The notes under the pieces were generated by a model, which did no database searches, was not told the DNA's origin, and saw only the letters and a program-made list of their open reading frames with translations. From GCA-2683135 sp964507445 (GTDB lineage: Bacteria; Planctomycetota; GCA-002687715): a DNA stretch of 64,000 nt. Shown in pieces: positions 1 to 9,412 of the stretch. A program made the translations under genes and the position numbers. The stretch spans positions 62,001-126,000 of the forward strand of contig CAZDQF010000004.1 in assembly GCA_964507445.1 (NCBI GenBank), in the 5' to 3' direction. Every line of letters starts with the position of its first letter. Within the stretch, counting starts at the first letter, position 1.

Positions 1-672
1 GGCCGCCTCCCCGGCAAGGAGAACGCGCGCCGAGCGTTCATGGAGCACCACGCCCACGCGTCCTACGGAGCCCACGGGCAGGGTATCTACACGTCCTTCC
101 GGTGGGGCGCGGCGGAGATCTGGTTGCTGGACACACGGTGGTTCGCACGGACCGGCCCCTCCCCCGCCGACGCGAACAAGAAGACCTTGCTCGGGGCGGC
201 CCAGTGGCGCTGGCTCCTGGAAGGGCTCAAGAGATCGGACGCCACGTTCAAGCTCCTCTGCTCCGGCATGATCTGGAACGGCTCCGTGAGGCCGTTCAAG
301 CTGGATCACTGGGCCCGGTACAAGCACGAGCGGGACGCCCTGTGGCGGCGCATCGGAGAGGAGGACATCTCCGGGGTGGTGCTGGTGGGTGGAGACATCC
401 ACCGATCCCGCGCCCTGCGCCACGCCACCACGGAGACCGCGGGCTATCCCCTCACGGAGCTCATCACCTCACCCCTGGCGAACACCGTGATCACCACCGC
501 CAAGGTCCCTCACCCCGGGCTCCTGCACGACGCCGCGGAGCGCAACACGTTCATGCTGCTGCACGTGGACGGACAGGCCGAAGACCCGACCCTCCTGGCG
601 GAGATCCGCAACCACGAGGACAAGGTCCTCTTCACGGTCCGGCTCAAGGCCTCCGAGCTGCGCCGACCCTGA
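1..672 (+). CDS. PhoD-like alkaline phosphatase/phosphodiesterase, C-terminal part
   Basis: The reading frame is open from base 1, so the start lies outside the window and only the last ~223 residues are present. The fragment has the family signatures of PhoD-like metallophosphatases: a LLDTRW segment (metal-binding Asp and the following Arg), a QWRWL...ATFKLLCSG stretch, and a GGDIHRSR motif near the C-terminus that supplies metal-binding Asp and His. Enzymes of this family hydrolyse phosphate mono- and diesters outside the cytoplasm. The N-terminal export signal cannot be seen. It is followed 112 bases later by another exported protein on the same strand. Family assignment is by motif; the substrate is unknown. 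Confidence 0.82.
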   Translation, partial: GRLPGKENARRAFMEHHAHASYGAHGQGIYTSFRWGAAEIWLLDTRWFARTGPSPADANKKTLLGAAQWRWLLEGLKRSDATFKLLCSGMIWNGSVRPFKLDHWARYKHERDALWRRIGEEDISGVVLVGGDIHRSRALRHATTETAGYPLTELITSPLANTVITTAKVPHPGLLHDAAERNTFMLLHVDGQAEDPTLLAEIRNHEDKVLFTVRLKASELRRP

Positions 673-784
673 TCTCCGGGCCCGGCCCCTCCGCTTGGAG
701 ACCGTGAAGCGGGCGCCGCGCTTGCTGTAGAATGACGGGCCCGCCGACTCCTGGTCCCCTCCTCCTTCTGGAGAACCGAAACTC

Positions 785-1741
785 ATGGGACATCTTCGCG
801 CCCTCGGATTCCTCGCCCTGACCGGCTCACTGCTCGCACAGTCGCCGTCCGTCCGCTGCGAGAAGCTGGCCGACCGCGTGGACGTCACCGTGAACGACCA
901 GCGCTTCACCTCCTATCGCTTCGGCCAGACCAGGCGCCCCTGCCTGTGGCCCGTCATCGGCCCGGGTGACGTCACGGTGACCCGCAGCTGGCCCCTTGGA
1001 CCGGTCGCTCCTGGCGAGCGCAAGGACCACCCTCACCACACCGGCATCTGGCTGGGGCACGGGAACGTCAACGGGGTCGACTTCTGGCATCCCCAGAGCA
1101 AGAAGCACGGCGGTTCCGTACGGGTCCTCCGGTGGCTCTCCGACCCCGCGAAGACGTCGCGTATTCACGTGCGTCATCAGTGGTCGGGCCCCGACGACAA
1201 ACCCGTGGCCGAGGACGAGACCACCCTGGCCTTCGGCGCCGACGAAGACAGGCGATGGGTGGACTGGACCGTGCAGGTCTTCGCCAGTCACGGCCCCCTT
1301 CGGTTCGGAGACACCAAGGAGGGGAGCCTCGGGATACGCATGCACCCGGCGCTCAGGCTCAAGGGAGCGGTCGCCACGGGCAGCGTGGTGAACGCGGCCG
1401 GAGTCTCCGGCAAGGCGGTGTGGGGCAAGCGAGCGTCATGGATCGACTACTCCGGGACCATCGACGGCAAGGCGGTGGGCGTCGCCATGATGGACCACCC
1501 ACGGAACCCCCGACACCCCACATGGTGGCACGCCAGGGACTACGGACTCTGCGCGGCGAATCCCTTCGGCACCCGCGCCTTCGAAGGACGGGAGCAGGCG
1601 GCCGGAACCCTCGAGATCCCCGGCGGAGGGAGCGTGACCTTCCGGTGGCGGGTCCTGATCCACCGAGGGGACGCCGAGAAGGCGGACATCCCGGGACGGT
1701 TCAAGGACTTCTCTGCGACAGCCTCAGGCAGCTCGAGGTGA
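785..1741 (+). CDS. Exported DUF6807 (PmoA-like) family protein
   Basis: This 318-residue protein begins with a short hydrophobic signal peptide ending near LLAQS. The body matches the DUF6807 family, which some databases name methane oxygenase PmoA: a YRFG...RPCLWPVIGPG segment, then DHPHHTGIWLGHGNVNG and a late PRHPTWWHARDYGL stretch. The family is common in Planctomycetes and Bacteroidetes and its reaction is not established; the PmoA name should not be read as methane oxidation. The start is supported by a GGAG sequence 14 bases upstream and the signal peptide. The next gene begins 11 bases after the stop, so the two are probably co-transcribed. Confidence 0.85.
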   Translation: MGHLRALGFLALTGSLLAQSPSVRCEKLADRVDVTVNDQRFTSYRFGQTRRPCLWPVIGPGDVTVTRSWPLGPVAPGERKDHPHHTGIWLGHGNVNGVDFWHPQSKKHGGSVRVLRWLSDPAKTSRIHVRHQWSGPDDKPVAEDETTLAFGADEDRRWVDWTVQVFASHGPLRFGDTKEGSLGIRMHPALRLKGAVATGSVVNAAGVSGKAVWGKRASWIDYSGTIDGKAVGVAMMDHPRNPRHPTWWHARDYGLCAANPFGTRAFEGREQAAGTLEIPGGGSVTFRWRVLIHRGDAEKADIPGRFKDFSATASGSSR

Positions 1742-1752
1742 GGCGAGGCCCC

Positions 1753-3375
1753 ATGCGACGGTTCATCCAGTTCCCCACCCTCATCGCCGCCCTCATCATC
1801 GCAGCCCCCACCCCGGGGCAGTCCTTCTCAGCGGTGAAGGACCGCTTCAAGACCGGGCTTGAGTCAAAGGACCGTGACACCCGCGTCGCCGCCGTCAAGG
1901 AGCTGAGCCAGCACGGCGACGTCCGGACGGTGAAGCTGCTGCTCGGGACACTCAAGCGGATCACGGGAGATGTCACCCGAGCCCGGGCGGATTGGGCGGA
2001 AGCGACCCTGGAGCGCTCCCAGGCCAGCCGCGAAGAGTCCAGGCTGCGCTCCCTCCTCAACAGCAAGAAGATCGGCAAGCGGAAGTGGGAGGAGGCCAAG
2101 AAGGCCCTCGACGCCGCCACCGCCCGGGTCAAGAAGTACGAGCAGGTCGTCAAGAACGACGCCGACTTGACGGCGGTGCTGAGGAAGGCCGTCGGGTGGA
2201 CCTTCCAGCGCTGCTCGGATGTGCACAAGCGCGACGGCGTGTACGCCATCAGGTCCGCCTACAAGTCCAGCAAGGGCGTCGAGGATCGAGCCGACATGCT
2301 GCGCGTCATGGTCTGGGTCGACGAGCCCTCCCTGACGGACCTCCTGATAGGAGAGACCAGCCACCGCGAGGCCCCCACCCGGGTCGCGGCGCTGCGCGCC
2401 TTGGAGGAGCGGGGCGGCAAGCGGGCCCTGCGCCCCGCGGTGGCATGCCTCAACGACGAGGTGTGGCAGGTCCGCGCCCAGGCCATCCGTATCCTGCGCA
2501 AGGTCGGCGGGTCCGTAGCCGCGGCCGCCCTCTGCGACGCCCTCGAAGCGGAGGACGGACGGCTGATCATGGATGCCGTCACGGCCCTCCGTCGGATCAC
2601 CGGACAGGACTTCCACGACAACGTCCACTTGTGGCGGGAGTGGATCACCAGGAACGGGGCATCCCTGCCCCAACCGGAGGAGGTCGCCAACGCCGCCCCT
2701 GTGAAGAAGGCGCCGAAGAAGAAGCCCGCCATCGCCGCTCGTGGCGCACGAAAGCACTCCGGGACCGGGTTCTACGGCATCAACACGAAGTCCCAGCACC
2801 TCATCTACGTCGTCGACATCAGCGGCAGCATGTCCGCCCTGCTGAAGCCCAAGAAGGGTGACCCCAACAACGGGGACGCCAAGCCGGCCAGGATCGGCGG
2901 GAAGAGGCGCATCGATGGCGTGGCCACCGAGCTCCTGACCTCCATCGATTCCCTGAAGCGGGACGCCACGTTCAACGTGATCCTCTTCGACACCGGGATC
3001 ACCATGTGGCGAGACAAGATGGCCCCCGCCACCCAGGCGAACAAGGCGGCCATCCGAGAATGGGTCCTGGAGCGCGGCCCCGCGGGCAGCACCAACCTCT
3101 TCGGCGGGCTCGAGAAGGCCTTTCAGATCGCGGGCCGCGGCTCGTTCGATCGTCGCTACAAGAACAACGTGGACACGATCTTCCTGCTCTCTGACGGCGC
3201 CCCCAGCGCGGGACGCATCCAGGCCGTCGGCGAGATCCTGAAGGAGATCCGCGCCTTGAACGACCTGCGTCGCATCGCGATCCACTGCGTCGGCCTCGGC
3301 CGAGGCATCAACGCCCGTTTCCTCCGCCAATTGGCGGAACAGAACGACGGAGAGTTCGCCCACGTGGCGAAGTGA
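1753..3375 (+). CDS. Exported HEAT-repeat/coiled-coil/VWA-domain protein
   Basis: The protein has 540 residues. A signal peptide covers about residues 1-24. HEAT-like repeats (DTRVAAVKELSQHGD) follow, then a charged coiled coil at roughly 75-145, more HEAT repeats at about 190-290, and a von Willebrand factor A domain from about 350 to the end. The VWA domain has an intact metal-ion-dependent adhesion site (DISGSMS) and a later LLSDGAP strand. The open frame runs far upstream, but the ATG at 1753 was chosen because it precedes the signal peptide and lies just after the DUF6807 stop. Such HEAT-VWA proteins are typical of Planctomycetes; the partner is unknown. Confidence 0.8.
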   Translation: MRRFIQFPTLIAALIIAAPTPGQSFSAVKDRFKTGLESKDRDTRVAAVKELSQHGDVRTVKLLLGTLKRITGDVTRARADWAEATLERSQASREESRLRSLLNSKKIGKRKWEEAKKALDAATARVKKYEQVVKNDADLTAVLRKAVGWTFQRCSDVHKRDGVYAIRSAYKSSKGVEDRADMLRVMVWVDEPSLTDLLIGETSHREAPTRVAALRALEERGGKRALRPAVACLNDEVWQVRAQAIRILRKVGGSVAAAALCDALEAEDGRLIMDAVTALRRITGQDFHDNVHLWREWITRNGASLPQPEEVANAAPVKKAPKKKPAIAARGARKHSGTGFYGINTKSQHLIYVVDISGSMSALLKPKKGDPNNGDAKPARIGGKRRIDGVATELLTSIDSLKRDATFNVILFDTGITMWRDKMAPATQANKAAIREWVLERGPAGSTNLFGGLEKAFQIAGRGSFDRRYKNNVDTIFLLSDGAPSAGRIQAVGEILKEIRALNDLRRIAIHCVGLGRGINARFLRQLAEQNDGEFAHVAK

Positions 3376-3434
3376 GGGACCTCACGGCCCCGGCCTCCCG
3401 CTCGCTCCACTCACGACAAGGGGACACTCCTTCC

Positions 3435-4832
3435 ATGAGGCACCTCACCTACGTTCTCCTGCTGACCACGTCCTGGGCCCAATCCTCGACCCAACCACTG
3501 CAGGACCTGGTACGGGAGCGGTTCGACACAGGCGGTTTCCCCAGCCTGGTGGCCGCCGTGGTCCACGGCGACGACGTGCCCTTCTCCGTGGCCCACGGCT
3601 TCGCCGACCGGGAGACGCGCCGAAGAGCGACCACACACACCCTCTACCGCATCGGGTCCGTGACCAAGGTCTTCACGTCCACGCTCCTGGTGACGCTCCG
3701 GGACAAGGGGGTGGTCCGCCTCGATGACCCCGTGGCAGGCCTGCTTCCGGATCGCGTCCGCTGGCCCCGGGACCCCCGTGGAGCCGCGCACATCACGCTG
3801 CGACACCTGGCCACCCACAGCTCCGGGCTGCCGCGGAATCCGGTCAACATGGCGGGAGTCCCAGGGGATCCCTGGAACGGCTACTCCGAGGATCGTCTGT
3901 ACGCCGGGCTCGCCGACACGCGGCTCACCTTCCCCACAGGGGCGTCGTCCACCTACTCCAACCTCGGCATCGGACTTCTCGGACACGCCCTCGGACAGGC
4001 CGCGGGATCCGGCTACGAAGCGGCCCTGATGTCACACGTGATCCGCCCCATGGGGCTCACCGCCACCCACCTCACCCTGAACGACACGGAGCGCGCGCTG
4101 CTGGCGACGCCCTACGCCGCACAGGACACCACCAAGCGTGCCAAGGACTGGGACCTGGGCTGCCTCGCCCCGGCCGGCGGACTGTCCAGCAGCGTCACCG
4201 ACCTGGCGAGGTTCCTGGCCATCAACCTCCAGGCCGGACGCGCTGACTCCAAGCCCATCCCGGGGGGCAGCCTCACGGAGCTGCACACCCCACAACGCAT
4301 CGCCAGCGACTGGTCCCGTGGCACGGGCCTCGCATGGCTCATCGGTCACGACAAGGACCTGGGAGAGGTGGTGTGGCACAACGGAGGCCTCGCCGGCTTC
4401 CGGAGCTGGGTCGGGTTCTCACCTGAATGGAAGCTGGGCGCCATCGTCCTGACCAACTGCGGTCGCAGCGTGGATGAGATAGGCAAGGCGCTGCTCAACG
4501 CAGCGGTGAAAGGCCTGAGCACCATGTCCCCAGAGCTGGAGTCCACCGGCAAGAAGCTCGTCCCCCACTTCACCGCCGCGCCGTCGGACAAGCTGACGGC
4601 CTTGTTCAGCAAGCGCTTCGTCGAGAAGATCCCGCCTGCTGTGATCAAGAACGTGTTCAAGGGCCTGCATCAGAAGCACGGGGCATGCGTGGGCGTCGTC
4701 GGTGTCCAGCGCGGCGAGGCTCCAGGCATCGCGCGGATCACCTTCAAGTTCGAGAAGGGCGACCTGATCTCCTGCGCCATGGCGCTGTCCGACGACCCGG
4801 ACGACCCCGGCATCACCTACCTGCGGTTCTGA
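3435..4832 (+). CDS. Exported serine hydrolase, class C beta-lactamase/DD-peptidase-like
   Basis: The 465-residue product has a signal peptide and the three active-site elements of the beta-lactamase class C/esterase family. These are SVTK (SxxK nucleophile and general base) in the IGSVTKVF segment, a YSN triad in TYSNLGIG, and HNGG in WHNGGLAGF in place of KTG. It probably acts in the periplasm on peptides, esters or cell-wall material; the HxG third motif is more usual in esterases and peptidases than in true beta-lactamases. About 110 residues after the HNGG motif form a separate C-terminal region. The ATG at 3435 directly precedes the signal sequence. The 3' end overlaps the convergent gene by 20 bases. 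Confidence 0.83.
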   Translation: MRHLTYVLLLTTSWAQSSTQPLQDLVRERFDTGGFPSLVAAVVHGDDVPFSVAHGFADRETRRRATTHTLYRIGSVTKVFTSTLLVTLRDKGVVRLDDPVAGLLPDRVRWPRDPRGAAHITLRHLATHSSGLPRNPVNMAGVPGDPWNGYSEDRLYAGLADTRLTFPTGASSTYSNLGIGLLGHALGQAAGSGYEAALMSHVIRPMGLTATHLTLNDTERALLATPYAAQDTTKRAKDWDLGCLAPAGGLSSSVTDLARFLAINLQAGRADSKPIPGGSLTELHTPQRIASDWSRGTGLAWLIGHDKDLGEVVWHNGGLAGFRSWVGFSPEWKLGAIVLTNCGRSVDEIGKALLNAAVKGLSTMSPELESTGKKLVPHFTAAPSDKLTALFSKRFVEKIPPAVIKNVFKGLHQKHGACVGVVGVQRGEAPGIARITFKFEKGDLISCAMALSDDPDDPGITYLRF

Positions 4833-7776
4833 GGGCCCGGATCCCGACGCACATGCGGTCGAACAGCTCGCCCGCGCAAGGGACCATCTTGTCCGCCGCG
4901 GCCCGCATCTGGGGACGATCGAGTCCGATCCCCTCGCACGCCGCCGCGTAGGCATACAACGCCTGACTCAGGAGCAGTCGCTCCTCCTTCCCTGCGGCCA
5001 TGTTCCCGGCCTGCAGCCGCGGCCAGTTCGCCTGAATCAGCGGCTCCAGGGTCTCCACGCCGGCACGTGGCTGATCCATCAGGAGCTGGATGACCCCCTG
5101 GAAGTACGTGCCCTGGCCGGACCGAGGAGCCAGCCTGTTGGCCTTCTTGATGGCCTCGTCCGCGTCCTCGAGTCGCCCGCGCTCCAGGAGGACCCGTGCC
5201 AGGTTCTGCAGGCCGACCACGCTGTCAGGTCGCTCCTTCAGTTCTTCCCGGAGCTTCGCCAGGGTCTTGGAGGAGACCCCGAGGTTGACCCGGAGGTCCT
5301 CGCTGTCCGGAGCCGCCGCGAGAGCACGCCGGAAGTGCAGCAGGTCGTCGAACTCACGAGCCGGGTACCAGTACTCCGTCTGGCCACGCATCATGTCCAC
5401 CGCCGCCTTCGCGTAGGCGGTCATGGCATCCTGCCGCTCTTCAGGCATGGACCCGGGGAGGACGACGCTGGAGAACGACTCCCGGTCCTCCAGCACCTTC
5501 AACACCACCCCTCGCTCGTCGGAGTCGACCTCGCGGCCGAACTCGATGAGCGGCCTGTCGTCCGTGTTCACCGGACCGTCCCCGAGGTGGTCACGGAGCA
5601 CCTGGTCCTGCATCAGGAACCGGGTGAGGAGCGCCCGCGGATCCGACAGGTGGCTATCCTCGAGATCCTCCAGCGCACCAGGCCTGCTCATCCCTGCCTG
5701 GAATCGAGCCCAGTCCACGAGGAGCGGCTGGTCGGAGCCCAGGAGACAGTAGTGCTCCGGATTGCAGTACCACAGCGAGACGTGGGGGAACACGTCGGTC
5801 ATGGTCCGACACAGCATCCCCCACTCCGCCCCGGTCAGCGCGTTCTGGGTCATCCAGGCGCAGACGATGCCACCGGGCTTGATCCGATCCAGGCACGTCC
5901 AATAGAAGTCCCGCGTGTAGAGATTGGACGAGAAGCGCGGGTGGATGGCGTTGAAGGAGATGACGTCGTAGGTCTTGGGCGTCGCGAGGATGTAGTTGCG
6001 ACCGTCGCCGACGATGAAGTTCAACCTCGGGTGATCCAGGACGCCATGGTTGATGTGGGTGAAGAACCTCGCCGCGCGTCGCTCCGCGGGGAGCAGCTCC
6101 ACCACATCGACGCGGTCCACAGGATGCTGCAGGCACCCCCACACCGTGGACCCCATCCCGAACCCCACCACCAGGACCTCCTTCGGGTCCGGGTGAACCA
6201 GCATGGGCAGGTGGGAGAGCATCCGATGCACCTGCATGTCCATGTAGTTGTCGATGGCGGTGGTCACGCCGTTGATGGTCAGCAGACGGACGCCGTTGTC
6301 CTTCTCCGTCACCGCCAGCGTCGCGTCCGGTCCTTCGTCGTAGAAGAGCACCTGGAAGCCGCCGATGTGCTCCCGCTCGGCCCAGGGGCCGCGCGACACC
6401 AGGTCTCCCGGGTTGACGAAGACGCAGATCCCGAGGAGGCCCGCGGGCAGCGCCCAGGCCAACCGCTTCGCGAGGACCACGGCCGCCAGCACCCCGTAGA
6501 CCACGGCCACCGCCAGGATGCCCTTCTGGATCCCGATGAGCGGCACCACCATGAAGCCGGCCGCCACAGACCCGAGGATCGCACCCACCGTATTGAGGGC
6601 GTAGAGCGTCCCCGTGCCGCGGCCGACGCCTGCGCTGGAGCCTACGTAGATCCGGCTCACCAGGGGAAAGGCCGCCCCCATGAGCAGGGTGGGCACGAGC
6701 ATCACGAAGAAGCACTGTCCCAGCTTGTGGACGATGTGGGATGCGAGGCTCTTGCCGAAGACGTCCGTGTCCGTCCCAGGTTCGAACGCCTCCGACAAGG
6801 CTCCCAGGAGCGGCACCGTCAACGCCGCCGCCACTGCGATCAAGGCCTCCAGCACACCGAGCACCAGGAACGGACGCCGGATCCGGGGCAACATCCGGAC
6901 CATGACGATGCTGCCGAGGCCGATCCCCGCCAGGAACGCGGTGAGCATGGCGGTGAAGGCCCAGGTGTCGATGTGGACCCAGAACATGAGGCTCCGGGTC
7001 CAGAGCACCTCGAGCGCCAGGGACGCGAACCCGGACACGGCGAAAACCAGCAGAGCGATACGAACCTGGCGAGGCGTGAACCGTTCCTCATCGGCGTCTC
7101 GTTCCGGCTCAGGTGCGACGAGGGTCTGCACCGAAGAACTGCCGCGGCCGTAGACGAGCGCCAACACGCCCACGATCACGTTGACCGCCGCGGCGAGGTA
7201 CAACGTGCCGCTGAGCCCGAGGGCCTCGATGAGGAAGAACCCGGTGATCAGACAGCCCGCCACCGCGCCGAACGTGTTCAACGAGTACAGGGACCCGATG
7301 ACCGCTCCCGACCCCTTCATGGAGCGGACCAGGAAACGAGAGAGCGCGGGGAGGGTCCCGCCCATGCAGGTCGTGGGGACGATGAGCACCAGGACCACGA
7401 GCCCCACCCGAACCACCAGCTGTCCGAGCAGCGAGTCCTCCACCAACGGCCAGCATGTGCGGTAGATCCAGTCACAGGCCTTCAGCAACGGCCCCAGCGC
7501 CAGCGCCCATGCGCCGATGACGATCTCGAGCCAGCCGTACAACCTCAGCCCGTTGACCGAAGGCCGATCGACCACCCGCCCGAACAACCAGCTCCCCAGC
7601 GCCAGCCCCGCCATGAACACGGCCAGGACCGTGGCGATGGCGTAGGTCGTCGTCCCCAAGACCGTCGCGAAACGTCTGGCCCAGACCACCTGATAGACCA
7701 GACCGCTGAACCCGGAGAACAGGAACAGCAACAGGGAGAGGGTCCGGAGTCGGGAGGTGCCGAGCGACGGGGTCAT
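4813..7776 (-). CDS. Fused membrane protein/spermidine synthase-like protein with TPR tail
   Basis: This 987-residue protein has an N-terminal half of about a dozen hydrophobic segments (residues 1 to about 430). A spermidine-synthase-like Rossmann domain follows, with the SAM-binding VVGFGMGST motif near residue 534 and the acidic VDVVELLPAE strand after it. The C-terminus (about 840-960) holds TPR-like repeats. Proteins of this fused class bind an aminopropyl or methyl donor, but most have no proven substrate, and polyamine synthesis is not assured. It starts 5 bases after the hemF stop, so the two genes form an operon. The ATG at 7776 is preferred over the longer open frame, which would overlap hemF. 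Confidence 0.8.
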   Translation of the reverse strand: MTPSLGTSRLRTLSLLLFLFSGFSGLVYQVVWARRFATVLGTTTYAIATVLAVFMAGLALGSWLFGRVVDRPSVNGLRLYGWLEIVIGAWALALGPLLKACDWIYRTCWPLVEDSLLGQLVVRVGLVVLVLIVPTTCMGGTLPALSRFLVRSMKGSGAVIGSLYSLNTFGAVAGCLITGFFLIEALGLSGTLYLAAAVNVIVGVLALVYGRGSSSVQTLVAPEPERDADEERFTPRQVRIALLVFAVSGFASLALEVLWTRSLMFWVHIDTWAFTAMLTAFLAGIGLGSIVMVRMLPRIRRPFLVLGVLEALIAVAAALTVPLLGALSEAFEPGTDTDVFGKSLASHIVHKLGQCFFVMLVPTLLMGAAFPLVSRIYVGSSAGVGRGTGTLYALNTVGAILGSVAAGFMVVPLIGIQKGILAVAVVYGVLAAVVLAKRLAWALPAGLLGICVFVNPGDLVSRGPWAEREHIGGFQVLFYDEGPDATLAVTEKDNGVRLLTINGVTTAIDNYMDMQVHRMLSHLPMLVHPDPKEVLVVGFGMGSTVWGCLQHPVDRVDVVELLPAERRAARFFTHINHGVLDHPRLNFIVGDGRNYILATPKTYDVISFNAIHPRFSSNLYTRDFYWTCLDRIKPGGIVCAWMTQNALTGAEWGMLCRTMTDVFPHVSLWYCNPEHYCLLGSDQPLLVDWARFQAGMSRPGALEDLEDSHLSDPRALLTRFLMQDQVLRDHLGDGPVNTDDRPLIEFGREVDSDERGVVLKVLEDRESFSSVVLPGSMPEERQDAMTAYAKAAVDMMRGQTEYWYPAREFDDLLHFRRALAAAPDSEDLRVNLGVSSKTLAKLREELKERPDSVVGLQNLARVLLERGRLEDADEAIKKANRLAPRSGQGTYFQGVIQLLMDQPRAGVETLEPLIQANWPRLQAGNMAAGKEERLLLSQALYAYAAACEGIGLDRPQMRAAADKMVPCAGELFDRMCVGIRALRTAGR

Positions 7777-7781
7777 GACAC

Positions 7782-8687
7782 CTACAACCAGTCTCGAGGC
7801 GGGAGGAACTCCTCGTACAGCGCCGCCTCGGGGGTCCCTTCCTCCGGGTGCCAGTTGTAACGCCAGGTCACCTGAGGCGGCAGCGACGCGAGGATCGACT
7901 CGATACGCCCGCCGCTCTGGAGCCCGTATCGGGTGCCGCGATCCCAGGCCAGGTTGAACTCCGCATATCGACCACGCCGGTAGGACTGGAAGTCCCGCTC
8001 CCGATCGCCATGGGCGACGTCTCGTCGCCGCTCGACGATGGGCGCGTACGCGGGCAGGAACGCGTCGCCGACGGCTCGCAGCAGCGAGAAGGAGGCCTCG
8101 AATCCTCCCTCCACCCAGTCGTCGAAGAACACGCCGCCGATCCCCCGCGCCTCCTGACGATGAGGCAACACGAAGTACTCGTCGCAGGCCGCCTTGCACC
8201 GGGCATAGACATCCGGACCGATGGTGTCACAAGCGTCCTTGGCGGTCTGGTGCCAGTGGACGCAGTCATCGACAAAACCGTAGTACGGCGTCAGGTCAAA
8301 GCCGCCACCGAACCACCAGAGCGCGTCCCCGCCCACCGGGTTGGCGATGAAGCACCTCAGGTTCATGTGCGTGGTGGGCGCGTAGGGATTACGAGGGTGC
8401 ACGATCAGCGAGAGAGAGGCCGCCTCGAACGGCGCCCCCCCGAGCTCGGGCTTGCGCTCCGTCGCCGCCGTGGGCAAGGACTGCCCGCGGGTGTGGGAGA
8501 AGTTGACCGCCGCCTTCTCCACGACCGGTCCGTCCTCGAGCACCCGTGGCCGGTTGATGCTCTGGCCCCGGCTGTACTCCTCGACCTCGAACGACTGCGC
8601 CCCGTCCAGCGCCTCCAGCCCGCCGCAGATGCGCGACTGAAGCCCCTCCAGGTACAACCTCACCAGGTCCATGTTCGGCTCACTCAT
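7782..8687 (-). CDS. hemF: Oxygen-dependent coproporphyrinogen III oxidase
   Basis: HemF converts coproporphyrinogen III to protoporphyrinogen IX with O2 in haem synthesis, in the cytoplasm. The 301-residue product is of normal family length and carries the conserved blocks NFSHTRGQSLP, THMNLRCF (active-site His), WWFGGGFDLTPYY, HRQEARGIGGVFFDDW and the C-terminal RYNWHPEEGTPE. No internal break is seen. The O2-dependent enzyme fits the cytochrome bd oxidase and cytochrome c genes elsewhere in the window. It is the first gene of a two-gene operon with the downstream spermidine-synthase-like gene, 5 bases apart. Confidence 0.96.
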   Translation of the reverse strand: MSEPNMDLVRLYLEGLQSRICGGLEALDGAQSFEVEEYSRGQSINRPRVLEDGPVVEKAAVNFSHTRGQSLPTAATERKPELGGAPFEAASLSLIVHPRNPYAPTTHMNLRCFIANPVGGDALWWFGGGFDLTPYYGFVDDCVHWHQTAKDACDTIGPDVYARCKAACDEYFVLPHRQEARGIGGVFFDDWVEGGFEASFSLLRAVGDAFLPAYAPIVERRRDVAHGDRERDFQSYRRGRYAEFNLAWDRGTRYGLQSGGRIESILASLPPQVTWRYNWHPEEGTPEAALYEEFLPPRDWL

Positions 8688-8769
8688 GCCTACAGCCTGA
8701 CCGTCCGCATCCCCCGGTCAAGGGCCCGGTTCCAGCACCCCACCGCGCGCAGGATCCGGGACGACCGAA

Positions 8770-8775
8770 TAAGAT
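8770..8775 (+). promoter_or_regulatory. TAAGAT -10 hexamer, probable leaderless promoter
   Basis: The hexamer TAAGAT ends 6 bases before the ATG at 8782 and no Shine-Dalgarno sequence lies between. This spacing places the transcription start at or next to the start codon. No clear -35 box is seen. Confidence 0.45.
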
Positions 8776-8781
8776 GATCGG

Positions 8782-9375
8782 ATGCTGAGCACCGACCAAC
8801 AGGCTCGCCTGACGGAAGCCCTGCGCTTCGCGCTCGAGCATCATGCCGGTCAATACCGGAAAGGGACCACGATCCCCTATGTCAGCCACCTCCTGCAGGT
8901 GTCTGGATTGGTCCTGGAGTTCGGCGGAGACGTGGATCAGGCGGTGGCAGCGCTCCTCCACGACGCCCTGGAGGACTGCCCCACGGTCAATGTGCCGGCG
9001 TTGGAAGAGGAATTCGGCCCCGTGGTCACCGCCATCGTCCGGGACTGCTCCGACACCCTCGCGTGCGAAGGCGAGGCCGGGAGCCCGAAGCCCAGCTGGC
9101 AGGAGCGCAAGGACCGCTACCTCGCCCACATGGAACAGGCCGACCCTCGCAGCATCCTGGTGGCGGTCTGCGACAAGGTGCACAACATCGGCAACATCGT
9201 CGAGGACCTGGAGGAGGACGGGCCGCGGTCCCTCGAGCGCTTCTCCGCCAGCCCGGAACGCCAGGTCTGGTACTTCACCCGCGTCCTGGAGATCGCTCGT
9301 GGGAAGGTCCCCCACGGCCTCTATCGCCGCCTGGACCAGAGCATCCAGTGCTTCACCGCTGCGATCACCCCGTGA
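8782..9375 (+). CDS. HD-domain hydrolase related to the SpoT/RelA hydrolase domain
   Basis: The 197-residue protein is a single HD domain. Metal-binding residues are visible as H36 in YVSHLLQV, H60-D61 in LLHDALED, and the Asp of DKVHNI. This arrangement is that of the (p)ppGpp hydrolase domain of SpoT/RelA and of small stand-alone HD hydrolases. There is no synthetase, TGS or ACT domain, so it could be a small alarmone hydrolase or another nucleotide phosphohydrolase. It is divergent from hemF with 94 bases between the starts. The 3' end is 24 bases from the convergent PPDK-like gene. Confidence 0.85.
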   Translation: MLSTDQQARLTEALRFALEHHAGQYRKGTTIPYVSHLLQVSGLVLEFGGDVDQAVAALLHDALEDCPTVNVPALEEEFGPVVTAIVRDCSDTLACEGEAGSPKPSWQERKDRYLAHMEQADPRSILVAVCDKVHNIGNIVEDLEEDGPRSLERFSASPERQVWYFTRVLEIARGKVPHGLYRRLDQSIQCFTAAITP

Positions 9376-9387
9376 CCGACGTGCCCG

Positions 9388-9412
9388 GCCGACGACGTCT
9401 CAGGGCGTCGGC
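9388..9412. terminator. GC hairpin between two convergent genes
   Basis: A 7-bp perfect stem (GCCGACG with CGTCGGC) and an 11-base loop sit between the convergent HD hydrolase and PPDK-like genes, overlapping the end of the latter. There is no T-tract on either side, so termination is only suggested by position. Confidence 0.3.

Noticed and set aside
785..1741. Methane monooxygenase (PmoA) suggested by the DUF6807 family name
   Set aside because: The family label is misleading; the protein is a soluble exported one, not the membrane PmoA subunit, and no pmoBC genes are near.
1864..3363. 499-codon minus-strand frame opposite the HEAT/VWA gene
   Set aside because: No family content, and the plus strand has a signal peptide, HEAT repeats and an intact VWA metal site.
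5335..7860. Very long plus-strand open frame (841 codons) opposite the spermidine-synthase-like gene
   Set aside because: Its translation is low-complexity Arg/His/Gln/Pro sequence typical of the antisense frame of a GC-rich gene; the minus strand has clear family motifs.
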